Below are positions 34,604 through 45,603 of a DNA stretch of 64,000 nt, in pieces (position 1 is the first letter of the stretch; each line of letters starts with the position of its first letter). This DNA comes from Platanthera guangdongensis (lineage: Eukaryota > Streptophyta > Magnoliopsida > Asparagales > Orchidaceae), in contig CM077150.1 of assembly GCA_039583875.1 (NCBI GenBank), positions 47,692,261 to 47,756,260 on the forward strand, given 5' to 3'. The position numbers were made by a program, and so were the translations under genes. The notes under the pieces are model-generated. The model was not told the DNA's origin. It ran no database searches and saw only the letters and a program-made list of their open reading frames with translations.

Positions 34604-35656
34604 TGTTATTGTTGAAGCCAAAAACTGGCCTCAATGAGAGTTCGGACCTTGGGGTGTAGCCGACACCTATTTCTCACAAACCTCAACCCAAGACTAGTTA
34701 TAAGGACTAAGAACTGACCCAAAGCCTCAACTGGGAGGTCCCTCCTCTAACCCGGAAGTTCTCTGAGCGCTTCTCCTCCAAATCCAATAGCTATGCTAGG
34801 AGTACCTCAGAAAGCACTAGAAGGAAAAATGAGACTATGAAAAAATCTGTCTTCTGAGATATCTCGTGGGTTTATTTATAGATTTTCAATACCTGGTCTG
34901 CAAAAAGCGTAATTCTGTTGCCCTAAATTTACTAAAATGCCCCTAGACTGCTCTGCCGGTAGTCAAACTCCGCTGTTCTGAGGAGCTAAATGCAGACCCA
35001 GAGGTATTTAGGTAATTTCAGGTCTGGGTTGAACGGGAGCATTGAGTGGACAAACATCACTCAACGCCTAGGGCTGGCGGGAGCGTTGACTGGACAAGCA
35101 TCACTCAACGCCTAGGGCTTGCGGGAGCGTTGAGTGGAGAAGCATCACTCAACGCCAAAAGCTGACGGGAGCATTGAATGGAGAAGCATTACTCAATGTC
35201 AAAGGCTGGCGAGGGCGTTGAGTGGAGAAGCATCACTCAACGCCAAAGGATGGTGGGAGCATTGAGTGGAGAAGCATTACTCAACGCCAAGGGTTTTCAC
35301 CGGCCCGAGGTACGAGCCCTTTCGCCTGCCCAGGTTCAGTTATAGCCTAAACCTAAACCTGCCCGACGAAAATAACTTAAGTCGAAGGCTCAGTTTAATG
35401 AATAACGTTTGACGAGTGGCGTTCCACGAATAACGTTCGACGAATGGCGTTCGATGAAATGGCGTTAGTCAACCCCTAGGCGAGAGCCCTCCCTCCCTCT
35501 TACGGCGAGAGCCTTCCCGACCAATTTCTTATCTGACCCAATTTTAAGCTCAAAGCTAGCCCAATCCGGGTCCTTGGGGGTCTTGGTCTCACCCAGCGAA
35601 TATGGGGTTGTACATCTGCAAACATGTAGAAATAAATCTAACCTCTTAAATGCACC
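34604..35656 (-). repeat. 5' LTR of copia complex III (approximate right end)
   Basis: Starts tgttattgttg right next to the primer-binding site. It contains a 44-bp hairpin tandem array (35035-35298). The right end is taken as the base before the next element's LTR at 35657 and is not independently proven. Confidence 0.5.
35035..35298. repeat. 44-bp tandem array, six copies, each a hairpin
   Basis: Six consecutive 44-bp units of the form gggagcgttgagtggagaag plus catcactcaacgccaaagg. Each unit contains gcgttgagtg and its exact complement cactcaacgc, separated by about nine bases. A few units carry single changes in the stem. The array lies within the presumed LTR. Confidence 0.9.
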
Positions 35657-37750
35657 TGTTAACTGTTATCTACCATAAATAGGCATTATATATGTTTCTG
35701 ATTACGCAAGCAAATCAATATCAAAAGTAAAACTACTTCCTATTCTTCTTCCTTGTTTTTGTGTGATGTTTTGTTTTCTATTGTGCCTCGCCTCTCGATC
35801 TTAATAGTGGTATCAGAGTGCAGGGGAGGTACAATCATACTTTGTTCTCCTCCATAGCATCATCATCTGCTAGCTCTGCATTTGAATTTATCCACTTATC
35901 AAAACCTATCTTCATCGTCAAACTTTATGAATATTAGAGTGACAAAACACAGACTTTGTTTTTGTCCCTAGACCTGTGGGATATCGTTCATGGTGATATC
36001 ACTCCATTCGGCATGACTGTAAATGTTGAAGACCCAAAAATTTCAAAATAAGAGAAGATATGTGTCTCCTGCGCACTTCATCTCATTCAACAAGCAGTTG
36101 CCAGCAGCAACTATCCACAAATTATGGAATCAAAATCTGCCAAAAAAACCTAGGACAGACTTAAAAAATGTGTACAAAGGTTCAAAGAAGGTAATTAAAA
36201 TAAAAATCCATACTCTTCATCACTCCTTTGATGCAATACTAATGAAAGAAAGGGAACTTTTGCAAGAGCAATTTGCCTAAAATCATGGGATTAACAAATC
36301 AAATAAGTAATCTAGGAGGCGTTTTAGACTAACAAGTGGTAGAAAAGGTCCTTTGATCTTTTACCCAAAAACTACAACCATATCGTGGCTGCGATCTTAG
36401 AGGCCAAGATTTAGAAACACTCTCTACCAATGAGGTGATGGGCTCACTGCAATCTCATGAGGATTTGCTTACCCATGATCAAACACTACCCGATCAAGCA
36501 TTTCACAACAAGATCGCTCACAAAAAACATTAAGGGAACAAACAAGGGAACTCTTATACTCAAATGAGCAGAATCATAAAAGGAAAGGGGTGGGCGAATG
36601 AGAAGAACATTGAAAGCCCGAGTTTGATCACCCATTTGATTTGTAAAAAGCAAAAGTATGAAACCAAAGACTGTTTCTTTAGATGTAAAAAGTGCAAAAT
36701 TCAAAACCATTCTGTGAGGGATTGTTGGTTCAAACCCAAAGAAGTAGCCAAAATTGTAGAAAGTGAACATTATCTACTAACCTGCAACACCTACACTCAC
36801 GACAATGCTAATTACACTTGGCTCGTTGATTTTGAGTGCTCCAGTCACATGGTTAACAATCGAGACTTGTTTATCACCTTGGATGAAACCTTTAAGTCTT
36901 GAGTAATATTAGGAGACACCTCCAAACACCTCCCATAGCAATCCTTCTCTTCTTTCTGATTCAAATTTAGAGGATAGCAATCATGACTCCTTATTTCCCC
37001 AGAAGTCCAGATCACTTGAAGATATATACATGCAGGCTGCTTCTGTTTTTTTTGTGCTCCCTCATTATATTTGAAGAAGCAATTAACACAAAAGAATGGA
37101 GACAAGCAATGAAATATGAGCTTGTTGCAATTGAACAAAACAACACCTTGTCACTTGTTCCTTGGACTCCAAATTGGGAAATAATCGGCCTTAATAGGGT
37201 GTTTAAAGCAAAACATAATGAAGGAGAAATTGTGAAACACAAGGCCCGACTTGTGGCAAAAGGATGCACTCAACGGGTAGGAGAAGACTATGATGAAACA
37301 TCCGCCTTCGTCGCTAGAATGTCCACCATTCGAATGCTCTCACCACCGCCGCTCAACACCAATGCCTAATCTTTCAACTTGACATAAAATAGGCATTTTT
37401 GAATGGCACACTCACTGAAGAAATTTGTGTTGCAACCACTTGTGTACAAGATGAAAGGAGAAGTGAAGAAAGTTTATAAACTCTATAAGACATTTTATGA
37501 ATTGAAATAGGCACCATGATCTTGGCACGATAATATCGACAAACATTTCTTAGAAGAAGGGTTCACCCGCAACCTAAATAATTCATCTCTCTCTCCATAA
37601 AAGAGGTTGGATATTACAATGGTTTGTCTATACATTGATTATCTCATTTTCATCAGGACAAATCAAGCTCTTATCACTAGTTTTAGAGAAAAAATGAAGC
37701 AAACATATGAAATGACAAGCTATGGCCTACACAAGTTCTCTTTGGGACTG

Positions 37751-38993
37751 CTGCTCTGTTTGGGAGGAATTTCCGGAAAGGAAAAGGAGTGGTAGCAAAA
37801 GGAATGTGGGAAAATGAGCTTTTAGAAAATGTATATTGCAAAAGGAGATCCGTTTGGGTGAACTTCTTTTGCAGAGATTTTCAGAAAAAAACATTTTATA
37901 AACTGTTTGGCAAATCTCGGTTGCAGTGACTTTTTTATTAAAATTGTGCACATTTTCCGCCCAACCGTGAATTTTCCGGACAGACGAGAATTTTTCGCCC
38001 AGGACCGAATATTTCGCTCGAACGCGCATTTTACGCTTGGGCGTGAATTATTCGCTCGAGCGCGAACTTTTCGCCAGGGCCTGAATTTTCCGTCGGAGTG
38101 CGGAAAAAAGCGTCCGAACAAAAAAAACGCTCCCGGGCAAAAAATGCGCTCTCGGGCGAAATATTCGCGCCCGTGCGAAATATTCGCGGCCGGGCGAAAT
38201 ATTCGCGGCCGGGCGAAATATTCGCGCTCGGGCAAAATATTCGCGTCGGGGTGAAATATTCGAGATTAGGCGAAAATTTTGCGCTCGGACGAAAATTTCA
38301 CGCTCGGGCGAAAAAATCGCGCCCGGGCAAAAATTTCGCGTCAGGGCGAAAACATCGCGCACGGGTGAAAAAATTGCGATCGAGCGAAAAATTGTGCTCT
38401 GGCGAAAAAACTGTGCTCGGGCGAAATAACTGTGCCCGGGGGAAAAAACCGCTCCCGGGCGAAAAAACCGCGGGTGAAAAAACTGCTCACAGGCGAAAAA
38501 TGCACTATCGTGCAAAAAATAGCTCCAGGGCGAAAAATTCGCGCATAGGCGAAAAATTCCCGCCCGGGCGAAAATTTCACGTACGAGCGAAAAATTCGCG
38601 CCCGAGCGAAAAATGCGCGCCCGGGCGAGAAATGTCGCGCCCGGGCGAGAAATTCCGCGCCCGGGCGAGAAATTCCGCGCCCGGGCGAAAAATTCTGAGC
38701 CCGGGCGAAAAATGCGTGCCCGTGCGAAAAATTCGCTCCCGGGCCAAAAAAATCGTCTCGGGGGAAAAAATCGCGCCCGAGCAAAATATTTGTCTAGAGA
38801 AATGCTAGTGTTTTTGCAGTGTTGTCGAACTGGATCCAGAGAATAAATATTTTCGTAGCATCAACTGTGTACCGGGATGAGAAAATACTTTTCGAAAAGT
38901 TGAAAAGTATGGTAGACATTTCAAACGGTTTATTAGTTGTGGTAGCGTTTTCTAGAAAACGAAAATGAGCTAGAAAGCCCTCCCAAACAGGCC
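37751..38993. mobile_element. TIR element carrying a 19-bp minisatellite
   Basis: Left end gctctgtttgggagg and right end cctcccaaacaggcc are near-perfect inverted repeats. The flanks share a ctg trinucleotide, consistent with a 3-bp target duplication, and removal restores the copia RT frame (LGL then QVKQMVDK). Termini of this type recur in other MITEs here. Internally there is only the minisatellite plus short AT-rich flanks; no transposase. Confidence 0.7.
37950..38795. repeat. 19-bp CpG-rich quasi-palindromic minisatellite, about 44 copies
   Basis: Consensus gaaaaattcgcgcccgggc, kept in a strict 19-bp register for most of the tract, with a few 20-bp units near 38630-38700. Adjacent units create the palindrome-like core ttcgc-ccggg-cgaa. 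Divergence between units is high at the left end and low at the right end. Because 19 is not a multiple of three and the consensus lacks stop triplets on either strand, long open frames appear on both strands (up to 236 codons) without any coding function. Confidence 0.95.
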
Positions 38994-40009
38994 CTGCAAG
39001 TCAAACAGATGGTAGACAAAATCTTCATCTTGCAGGGGCACTACATAAACAATTTACTGACAAAATTTAACATGACATTGCAATCCATCCCTCACACTGA
39101 TGTCAACAACAAAAAAACTAACCACCAAAAATAAACAAAGTGTAGACAAGAAGAGCATCATTCTCTCGTGGGATCACTAATCTACCTAACAAATACCAGA
39201 CGCGATATCGAGAGTGCAGTCAATATAATAGCTCGATTCGTCGGTCAGCCATGTAAAAACCACCATGCAGCCACAAAACGCATACTGTGATACCTGCAAG
39301 GAACCAAGCACTATGGACTACTTTACCAACACAAAGACAACAACATGCTCACTGACTGTACTGACTCAGACTGGCGGGTAACATTGAAGATGGAAGCAGC
39401 ACGTGGGGATTCCTTTTCTTCATAGGTTCAAAACCCATATCCTAGGCCTCCAGTAAGCAACATACAAAACTCTTTCAACAACTGAAGCTAAGTACATGAC
39501 ACTCACCCCGGCCGCCTATGATGTCATATGGCTCCATCGACTAAAAGAAGAAATATGCAACCATGAGAAGACGAAGAGAAGGGTAAAGATGAGGAAGTTA
39601 AAATTTTTTGTAGCAAGACCTCTGCAATTGCTCTCTCTAAGAATCTATTCCACCACAATTGAAGAAACAAATTTAAGTCGCCTATGTCGCCACGAAGGAG
39701 CAGATCGTAGATTTGATGAACAAACTGTTAGAAAACAAAAAACAAAATAAGGAAGTAAGACAAGATATAACTGATTGGCAATTTCATTCATATCTTATAC
39801 AGTGACATAGCAAGGAGATTTTATAGTCTGAAAAACAGACGTTACAACATAGATATTAATATATATTTAATACTATTAAATGTAGTTGTTACATAGTTTT
39901 GCAGGAAATAAAAACTAGGTATAACTCCAGGCTTAACACCGGGTATAATTCCAGGATCCAAGCTTGTAACAATCACCAACGGTTCAGATTGAACTTCATC
40001 ATTACTATC

Positions 40010-43000
40010 CTCCCTCAAACTGGAAGGGAGGTGACAAAAATACTGCTCATGATGGTAATAGAAAGCAGGCGCAGAAGGGCTTTAGTCATTATGTCAGCAA
40101 GTTGCTCCTCTGATCGACAAAACTATAGCTCTATCTCCTTCTTCTCAATGAGCTCCCTGATAAAATGATAATGCAGTTGTATATGCTTGTTGCGGTTGGG
40201 GAACACAAGATTCTTCGCAAGTGATACTGCAAATATGTTATCATAATTAAGGATTAGGGCAGTCTCGACTTTCTTTTTCTTCTTCTTTCATTATAAATTT
40301 TAGTGCTTTCTTCATCCAAATGCCTTCACAGGCAATAGTAGTTAAAGTCATATATTCTACTTCCGTAGAGGATAACGACACCGTTTGTTGTTTTCGGGAG
40401 CACCGGGATATGGGGTTTCCTACTAAGAAGAACAAATAGCCACCAGTGCTTTTGGGTTCATCAACGCATCCTCCCCAGTCAGAGCCACAATACCCTAGAA
40501 GTGGGTTCTCTATCTGATGCTTGTATAGGATACCATAAATGGCAGTCACTTGGATGTAGCGGAGGACATGCTTGGAGACAGAAAAATGGAATTTGCTAGG
40601 GTTGGCAACAAACAGGACAATATATTAACTGCAAATTCCAAGTCGGGTCTGGTATTTATGAGGTAGATTAGAAACCCAATTAGAGATTTGTAGGTCTCTG
40701 AATCAAAAGTCTCTTCATCTTCTTTGTGCTTCTGCAATTTATCAGCAGCAGCAATTGGAGTTGTAGAAGGGTTAGCTTTGTCCACCTGAAATTTAGCTAG
40801 CAGACCTCGAGCATATTTCCCTTGGGATAAAAAAATCAAATTAGGCAACTGTGTGACTTGGATTCCGAGAAAAAAACTCATGAGTCCAAGATCAGACATT
40901 TCATATTGCCTCCTCAGACTTTCCTTTATGTCATTCAGCATCTCAGATGATGAACCAGTGATGATCAAGTAATCTACATAGAGAATGAGTATGATTATTT
41001 CACCTTGCATTTGTCTTACATAGAGAGATAGCTCCATTAGGCTGGGTTGAAAGCCAATTCTGATGAGATGCTGATCAATATTCTTGTTCTACGCACTTGG
41101 TGCATGTTTTAGCCCATAAAAGGCCTTCTTGAGATGATACATTGTGTTCTTCCCTGGGAATTTTGAAGCCCTCTGGTTGCTACACATAAATTTCTTCATC
41201 AATCGTGCCATTAAGAAAGGCCAATTTTACATTAATTTGATGGATTGGATAGTTATTTTGAACGACAATCTCAAGCAGCATCCTGATGGTCTTCATATGT
41301 TTCACTGGAGCATAAGTCTCTTCGTAATCCCTATTAGGAATCTGGGAGAAACATTTAGCAACAATACAAACTTTATATCTAACAATTTTACCATCTTCTT
41401 TTGTTTTCAGTTTGTAGATCCACTTAAGCCCGATGACAACTTTGTGTGGAGGGCATTCAATGAGTATCCAGGTTTTGTTTTTGTTCATCATTGTAATTTC
41501 TTCCTTCATAGCTTGAATCCACTCTGGATTGGTGGCGACTTCTGCATACGTAGATGGAGTATCTGGCAGAGCTGCCAGGTTGCATGACTGATAAATATCT
41601 TCAAGTGACCTCATCTTCTGAGGCCGTGATGAGGGAGGGATTTCCAGATAGTCTTCTATGTCATATGGAACAAAAAAATCAATATCTTGCGTAACTACCT
41701 CTTCTTCTGGACGGACGGAGTTGTTGTCAGGCCACAACTCAACCCCAGTTAATTTGAAAGATGGTTGACTGACAGTAGCCTCTTCCCAAGCCCACCCCTG
41801 AGTCTCATTGAAGAGAACATCCCGAGAGATCAATAACTTGTTGTGTATAGGATCAAAAAGCTTGTAGGCTTTTGAATTGCTGCAATTTCTAATGAATACA
41901 TGCTTCTTTGCCTTAGGATCTAACTTATCTGACTTTTCTTTGAGGAGACAGGCTAGACATCCAAAGGTATTGAGATGATGTAAGTTGGGTTTCTTAGAGA
42001 AAAGAGTTTCATAAGGAGTAGATGAATGTGTTGAACTAGTGTAGCATCGATTGAGGAGGTACATAGCTGTGTTACAGGCTTCTTCCCAGTAGATATTAGG
42101 GACTTTGGTGGTGAACATCATGGCCCTTGACATTACTAGAATAGTTCTATTTTGGCGTTTTACAACACCATTTTGTTAGGGTGACCTTGGAGCAGTAAGG
42201 TCCCTCCGGATACCTTGTTCAAGGTAGAACTGGGAGAAAGACTTTGACATAAAATCTCCTTCACGATCAATCCTAAGGGCAGATATGGGGTATCCAATTT
42301 GTTTCTCAATTTGGGTCTTAAAGTATTTGAATTTATCAAATGCTTCATTTTTGTGAGAGAGAAAATAAATCCACATGAATCTTGTGTGATCATCAATAAG
42401 AAGAAGAAAATACCTCATGCCTCCAATTGAATCAGAAGTAGCAGGTCCCCACAAGTCTGCATGAATCATCTCAAGGGGGTGGCTGCTTTGATTGGTAGAC
42501 TGATGGGGGAAAGGTAGCTTGTGAGCTTTGGTGGCGATGCATTCTTCATAGAATTATTTCTGGATTTTTGAGACTGGGTACTCTCACAACAAGCTTCTGC
42601 TGCGCCATCTTTTGGATTGCATCCCAATGAAGGTGACCGAGCCTATGATGTCAAAGCACATTGTCATTGAGGCAACCCTGCTGACAGGTGAAGGCCTGGT
42701 GACCTTTAGGATTCAAATTAATGGAGAAAATCTGATTCAGTGAGATTGGAGCTGAGGCTATCAGGTCGCCTGAGGGTTGATGATAGATGTTGCTGCCACG
42801 GTCACTAAAAGTCATGACATATCCATTTTTTATGAGTTGGCCCACACTTAACAAATTTTGGGTGAGATCAGGAACCCATAAAACATTGTGAATGGACTGT
42901 GTTTCACCTTTGTTGGTTAAAATTTCTATTATTCCTCTCCCTTCAACCTTCTTTGAAGTATCATCTCCAAGGAATACTTCTAACTTGCAAGTATCATCAA

Positions 43001-44568
43001 TAGAAGTAAAGAGAGATTTGGAGTGACTCATATGTAAGGAGCACCCACTGTCTATGATCCAGTCATAGCAGTTTTTCTCTTCTGAGTGAAAACATATCAC
43101 AAACAGTCGCTCTGCTTGGGGTGATGGTTGTTCTTCCTTTTGCTCTTTTTCACACACATTGATTTCTTCTCTTTGGTTGAACCAACAATCTTTTTCAAAA
43201 TAGATTCCCCTTTTGCACCGTTTGCATCTAAAGAAACAATCCTTAAGATCATGATTGGTTATTTTGCAAAGAGTGCAAAACAGTCCCTACTTATCAGGAT
43301 TTTGAGGAGTTCCTCTCCTTCTACCCCTTCCTCTAGATGGAGATTTCCAGGAAGAGGGAGGTCTGTTTTGAGAGGGATTTGATTACTTACTTTTATCTTG
43401 ACTTTTATGGAGATTCATTTTCATTTGAAATGCTATTTTCAAAGTGCTGCTTTCCTTTTTGAGTCTTTCCACATGCGCAAGGAGGGAGCCTTGAAGCTGA
43501 GCAAGAGTCAAAGGCTCTGTTTGGGACAGCTCTGGCGGATTGAAAAGCTGCTGTCCGGATAGAGCTGTTTTAAAATAGATCTCTGGGGAGCAGTTTTGAA
43601 AAGCTGCAGAGTGTTTGGGTGTTCTGTGCAGAAGTGCGCTCAGAATCGCCGGAGGAAGGACATCGGGGGCTCGGAATCGCCGGAGGAAGGCCGTCCGGGG
43701 CTCGGAATCGCCGGAGGAAGGCCGTCCGGCCTCTAAGCATGTTCCAACTGAAGAAACCATTAGATTTCCAAAACCTGTGAGAGAGAAAGCTATTTTGCAG
43801 GAGCAGAAGCTGGGGGGGAAGAGATTTCTGAAAAGCTGCAAAACAGCTCCAGATTTTTGAAAAGCTCTTCACAAGGAGCTGTCTCAAACACATATAAAGC
43901 AGCTCTGACGGCTGGAATAGAGATTTTCCAGCCGCCAGAGCTGCGCCAAACAGACCCAAAGTGTTGAGATCTCAAGCTTCTTCAATGGCTGTCACGGCTG
44001 GGTTGTAGGATGGAGTGAGGCATCTGAGAATTTTTAAGGCGATTTTGGAATCCTCAATTGCCTCCTCCATTACCCTCATCTCATTAATAAGATTGAGGGT
44101 TCTACTAAAGAAGTCCTTCACACTTTCGTGTGGCTTCATGTGCAGATTTTCAAATTCTCTCCACATAGTTTGCAACTTGATAGAGATTACCTTCTCATCG
44201 CCAATAAATTCTTCTCTGAGAATGTCTCAAGCTTCCTTGGCAGAAGTTGAGCCCATTATTCTGGGGAATATCTCATTGGAGATACTCTGTTGGATGAGGC
44301 TCGACGCCCGTGCGTTCTTCATCCTCTTATCCTTGTTGATTCTTGGAGGGGCTGGTGTTGCTCCTTCTGCAGCAATTGTTGACGGGGTGATAGTAACGCC
44401 GTTGTTCACAACATCCCATAGATCATGGGAGTCAAGTAAAGTCTGCATCTTTATGCTCCAAAAATCATACATTTCTCCAGAAAATAGTGGGATTGATCGT
44501 TGAGAGAAGGATTGAGTGGTAGATGAGGATGGCATGGCTTTTGGAAGGTAAGAGATGCCAAAGATCAT
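40010..44568 (-). pseudogene. Copia element V gag-pol
   Basis: The most complete gag-pol here, read on the minus strand. Gag starts near 44568 (MIFGISYLPKAMPSSSTTQS) with a UBN2-type body to 43970. A zinc knuckle CTLCKITNHDLKDCFFRCKR lies near 43230. Protease is WIIDSGCSLHMSHS at about 43045. The GAG-pre-integrase region is followed by integrase IHADLWGPATSDSIGGMRYF, at 42176-42469, with LIDDHTRFMWIYF. A long frame (42133-41180) covers the integrase end and the RT start, WIQAMKEEITMMNKNKTW. The RT box reads YVDYLIITG, losing the second aspartate. RNase H has DWGGCVDEPKSTGGY and SSTEVEYMTLT. Several stops and frameshifts occur, plus the MITE in gag. Confidence 0.9.
43513..43957. mobile_element. 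MITE in copia element V gag
   Basis: Left end ggctctgtttgggacagctc; right end is the near complement, gagctgcgccaaacagaccc. It is flanked by aaa on both sides, a 3-bp duplication as in PIF/Harbinger-type elements. Internally there is a short GC-rich direct repeat, 'tcggaatcgccggaggaagg', about three copies at 43633-43730. No transposase. Confidence 0.8.
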
Positions 44569-44875
44569 TCCATTGGCTCTGATACCAATGTTAGAAAACG
44601 AAAAACAAAATAAGGAAGAAAGACAAGATAGAACTGATTGACAATTTCATTCATATCTTAAACAATGACATAGCATGGAAATTTTATAGCCTGAAAAATA
44701 GACGTTACAACATTGACATTAATATATATTTAATACTATAAACTGTAGTTGTTACATAATTTTGGAGGAAATAAAAACTAGGTGTACTCCCAGGTGTAAC
44801 GTTAGGTATAACTCCAGGATCCAAGCTTGTAACAGTCAATGACGGTTCATATTGAACTTCATCATTAATACAAAC

Positions 44876-44940
44876 TGCTTCCTCGTGATCCTTTCCTGGA
44901 TCTGAAAATGAAGATAGGGTTAATAGACAGCTTAGATTTA
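44876..44940 (+). other. Copia element IV sequence after the nested copia
   Basis: Continues the frame broken at 39725 (LLPRDPFLD). It ends at TTA, 44938-44940, the left target copy of the next MITE. Confidence 0.6.
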
Positions 44941-45070
44941 GGCTCCGTTTGGGGGGACTTATTTTCTCCGGTCAAGCGGTTACGACCGCATGAACCGGAC
45001 CTTAATTAAGGTCCGATTCATGCGGTCGTAACCGCTTGACCGGAGAAAATAAGTCCCCCCAAACGGAGCC
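44941..45070. mobile_element. Near-perfect palindromic Tourist-like MITE (130 bp)
   Basis: Each 65-base arm is the complement of the other with a single mismatch and no loop. The ends are ggctccgtttgg and ccaaacggagcc. The target duplication is TTA (44938-44940 and 45071-45073), the classic PIF/Harbinger-Tourist signature. Non-coding, no transposase. Confidence 0.92.
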
Positions 45071-45420
45071 TTAGAGGGATCAGAATCCTCTCTATTTGAG
45101 ATCTCAAATGAAAGATGCATTCTCATTTAAAATGGAGAGGATTCTTATACGATTTGGAGAGGGCGTGGAAATAAATTTAGGCTTCGTTTGGTTTGGCATT
45201 TCGCCGCTTCCGTTTCGAGCAATCGTCACCGGACGGCGCGTAAATAAACGGGCGCCGGCGGCATTTGCACTTTTTGCACCTACCGGGCAGAGAAAAAGCC
45301 ATCAAATCGGAGCTTTTCCAGGCCCGCCTCCCCCACTCCGGTTCAACACATCCGTTTGGACCCGCCGGCTCCTCGTGCACTGCTCAATCAAACGAAACCC
45401 AATCTCTTAAACGCTCCCAA
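45071..45420. other. Intron segment with a possible further MITE
   Basis: A possible element at 45180-45399 has ends ggcttcgtttggtttgg and aatcaaacgaaacc, preceded by TTA but with no matching right duplication. The first part (45074-45150) contains an inverted 'agaatcctctc'/'gagaggattct' pair. No coding trace. Confidence 0.4.
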
Positions 45421-45603
45421 AAACTATTATCTGCCATCTTATGTCTTAATTGCAATTAGCCATTTTGTATTAGCCCAATAAATAGGAATTGTAACAGTTT
45501 TAAAAATACAAGTAAAATAAATATCAAAAGTTAAAACCACTTTCTATTCCTCTTCGTCATTTCTATTGCTCTGTTTCTGCTCTGTTTTGCCTCTCGATCC
45601 TGA
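45421..45603 (+). repeat. 3' LTR of copia element IV
   Basis: Matches the 5' LTR through 'aataaatagg', 'atatcaaaagt' and 'gcctctcgatc'. It ends about 28 bases before exon 3, so the acceptor tract of intron 2 lies just outside the LTR. Confidence 0.65.

Larger units (their letters stand above)
25514..35656 (-). mobile_element. Minus-strand Ty1-copia complex III (Tork-like)
   Basis: Reading leftward: LTR (34604-35656), primer-binding site (complement of gctctgatacca at 34589-34600), gag (about 34311-33736), solo LTR insertion, protease and integrase (32146-30730), SINE cluster, RT (30020-28855), RNase H, polypurine tract and 3' LTR, with the last part duplicated. The polypurine tract reads gatggaggggc just before tgattagg on the minus strand. 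The two outer LTRs are not alike in sequence beyond the first six bases, so the complex probably joins two related elements. All frames are broken. Confidence 0.75.
35860..39720 (+). pseudogene. Copia element IV gag-pol remnant
   Basis: The gag trace with UBN2-type sequence has many stops (about 35860-36530). A zinc knuckle region CKKCKIQNHSVRDCWFK lies near 36680-36740. Protease reads TWLVDFECSSHMVNN, at about 36815, with the DSG aspartate-serine motif altered to DFECSS. Sequence then jumps at about 36905-36985 from protease to the end of integrase, so integrase is deleted. RT runs EWRQAMKYELVAIEQNNTLS, GLNRVFKAKHNEGEIVKHKA and GEDYDETSAF (37100-37310). Its later part carries the minisatellite element. 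RNase H resumes at 38997 and continues to 39720 with stops. Confidence 0.8.
39726..44870 (-). mobile_element. Minus-strand Ty1-copia element V, near full length
   Basis: Two 282-bp LTRs, 39726-40007 and 44589-44870, both starting tgttagaaaac. The 5-bp target duplication caaac is at 39721-39725 and 44871-44875. The primer-binding site (complement of gctctgatacca) lies at about 44577-44588 next to the right LTR. A pyrimidine tract tcctccctc beside the left LTR is the minus-strand polypurine tract. The LTRs differ at about 30 of 282 sites by eye, so the insertion is old. It contains a MITE at 43513-43957. It is inserted in the 3' part of copia element IV. Confidence 0.92.
35657..45603 (+). mobile_element. 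Plus-strand Ty1-copia element IV with nested insertions
   Basis: 5' LTR at about 35657-35804 and 3' LTR at about 45421-45603 share the phrases 'atatcaaaagt', 'cttcctattc' and 'gcctctcgatc'. The primer-binding site is tggtatcagagtg at 35808. Internal sequence is split by a minisatellite element (37751-38993) and a 5.1-kb minus-strand copia (39726-44870). Removing the latter rejoins the frame EQIVDLMNKLLPRDP across the caaac duplication. The integrase is missing, so the element was already deleted. Confidence 0.75.

Noticed and set aside
35035..35298. CRISPR-like array appearance of the regular 44-bp repeats
   Set aside because: Units are contiguous without unique spacers and lie in a plant LTR retrotransposon; it is a minisatellite.
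38048..38808. Long open frames on both strands (155, 147, 137 and 236 codons) with Arg/Phe/Pro-rich peptides
   Set aside because: They are read-through of a stop-free 19-bp minisatellite; every frame is open on both strands, and there is no start context or domain.
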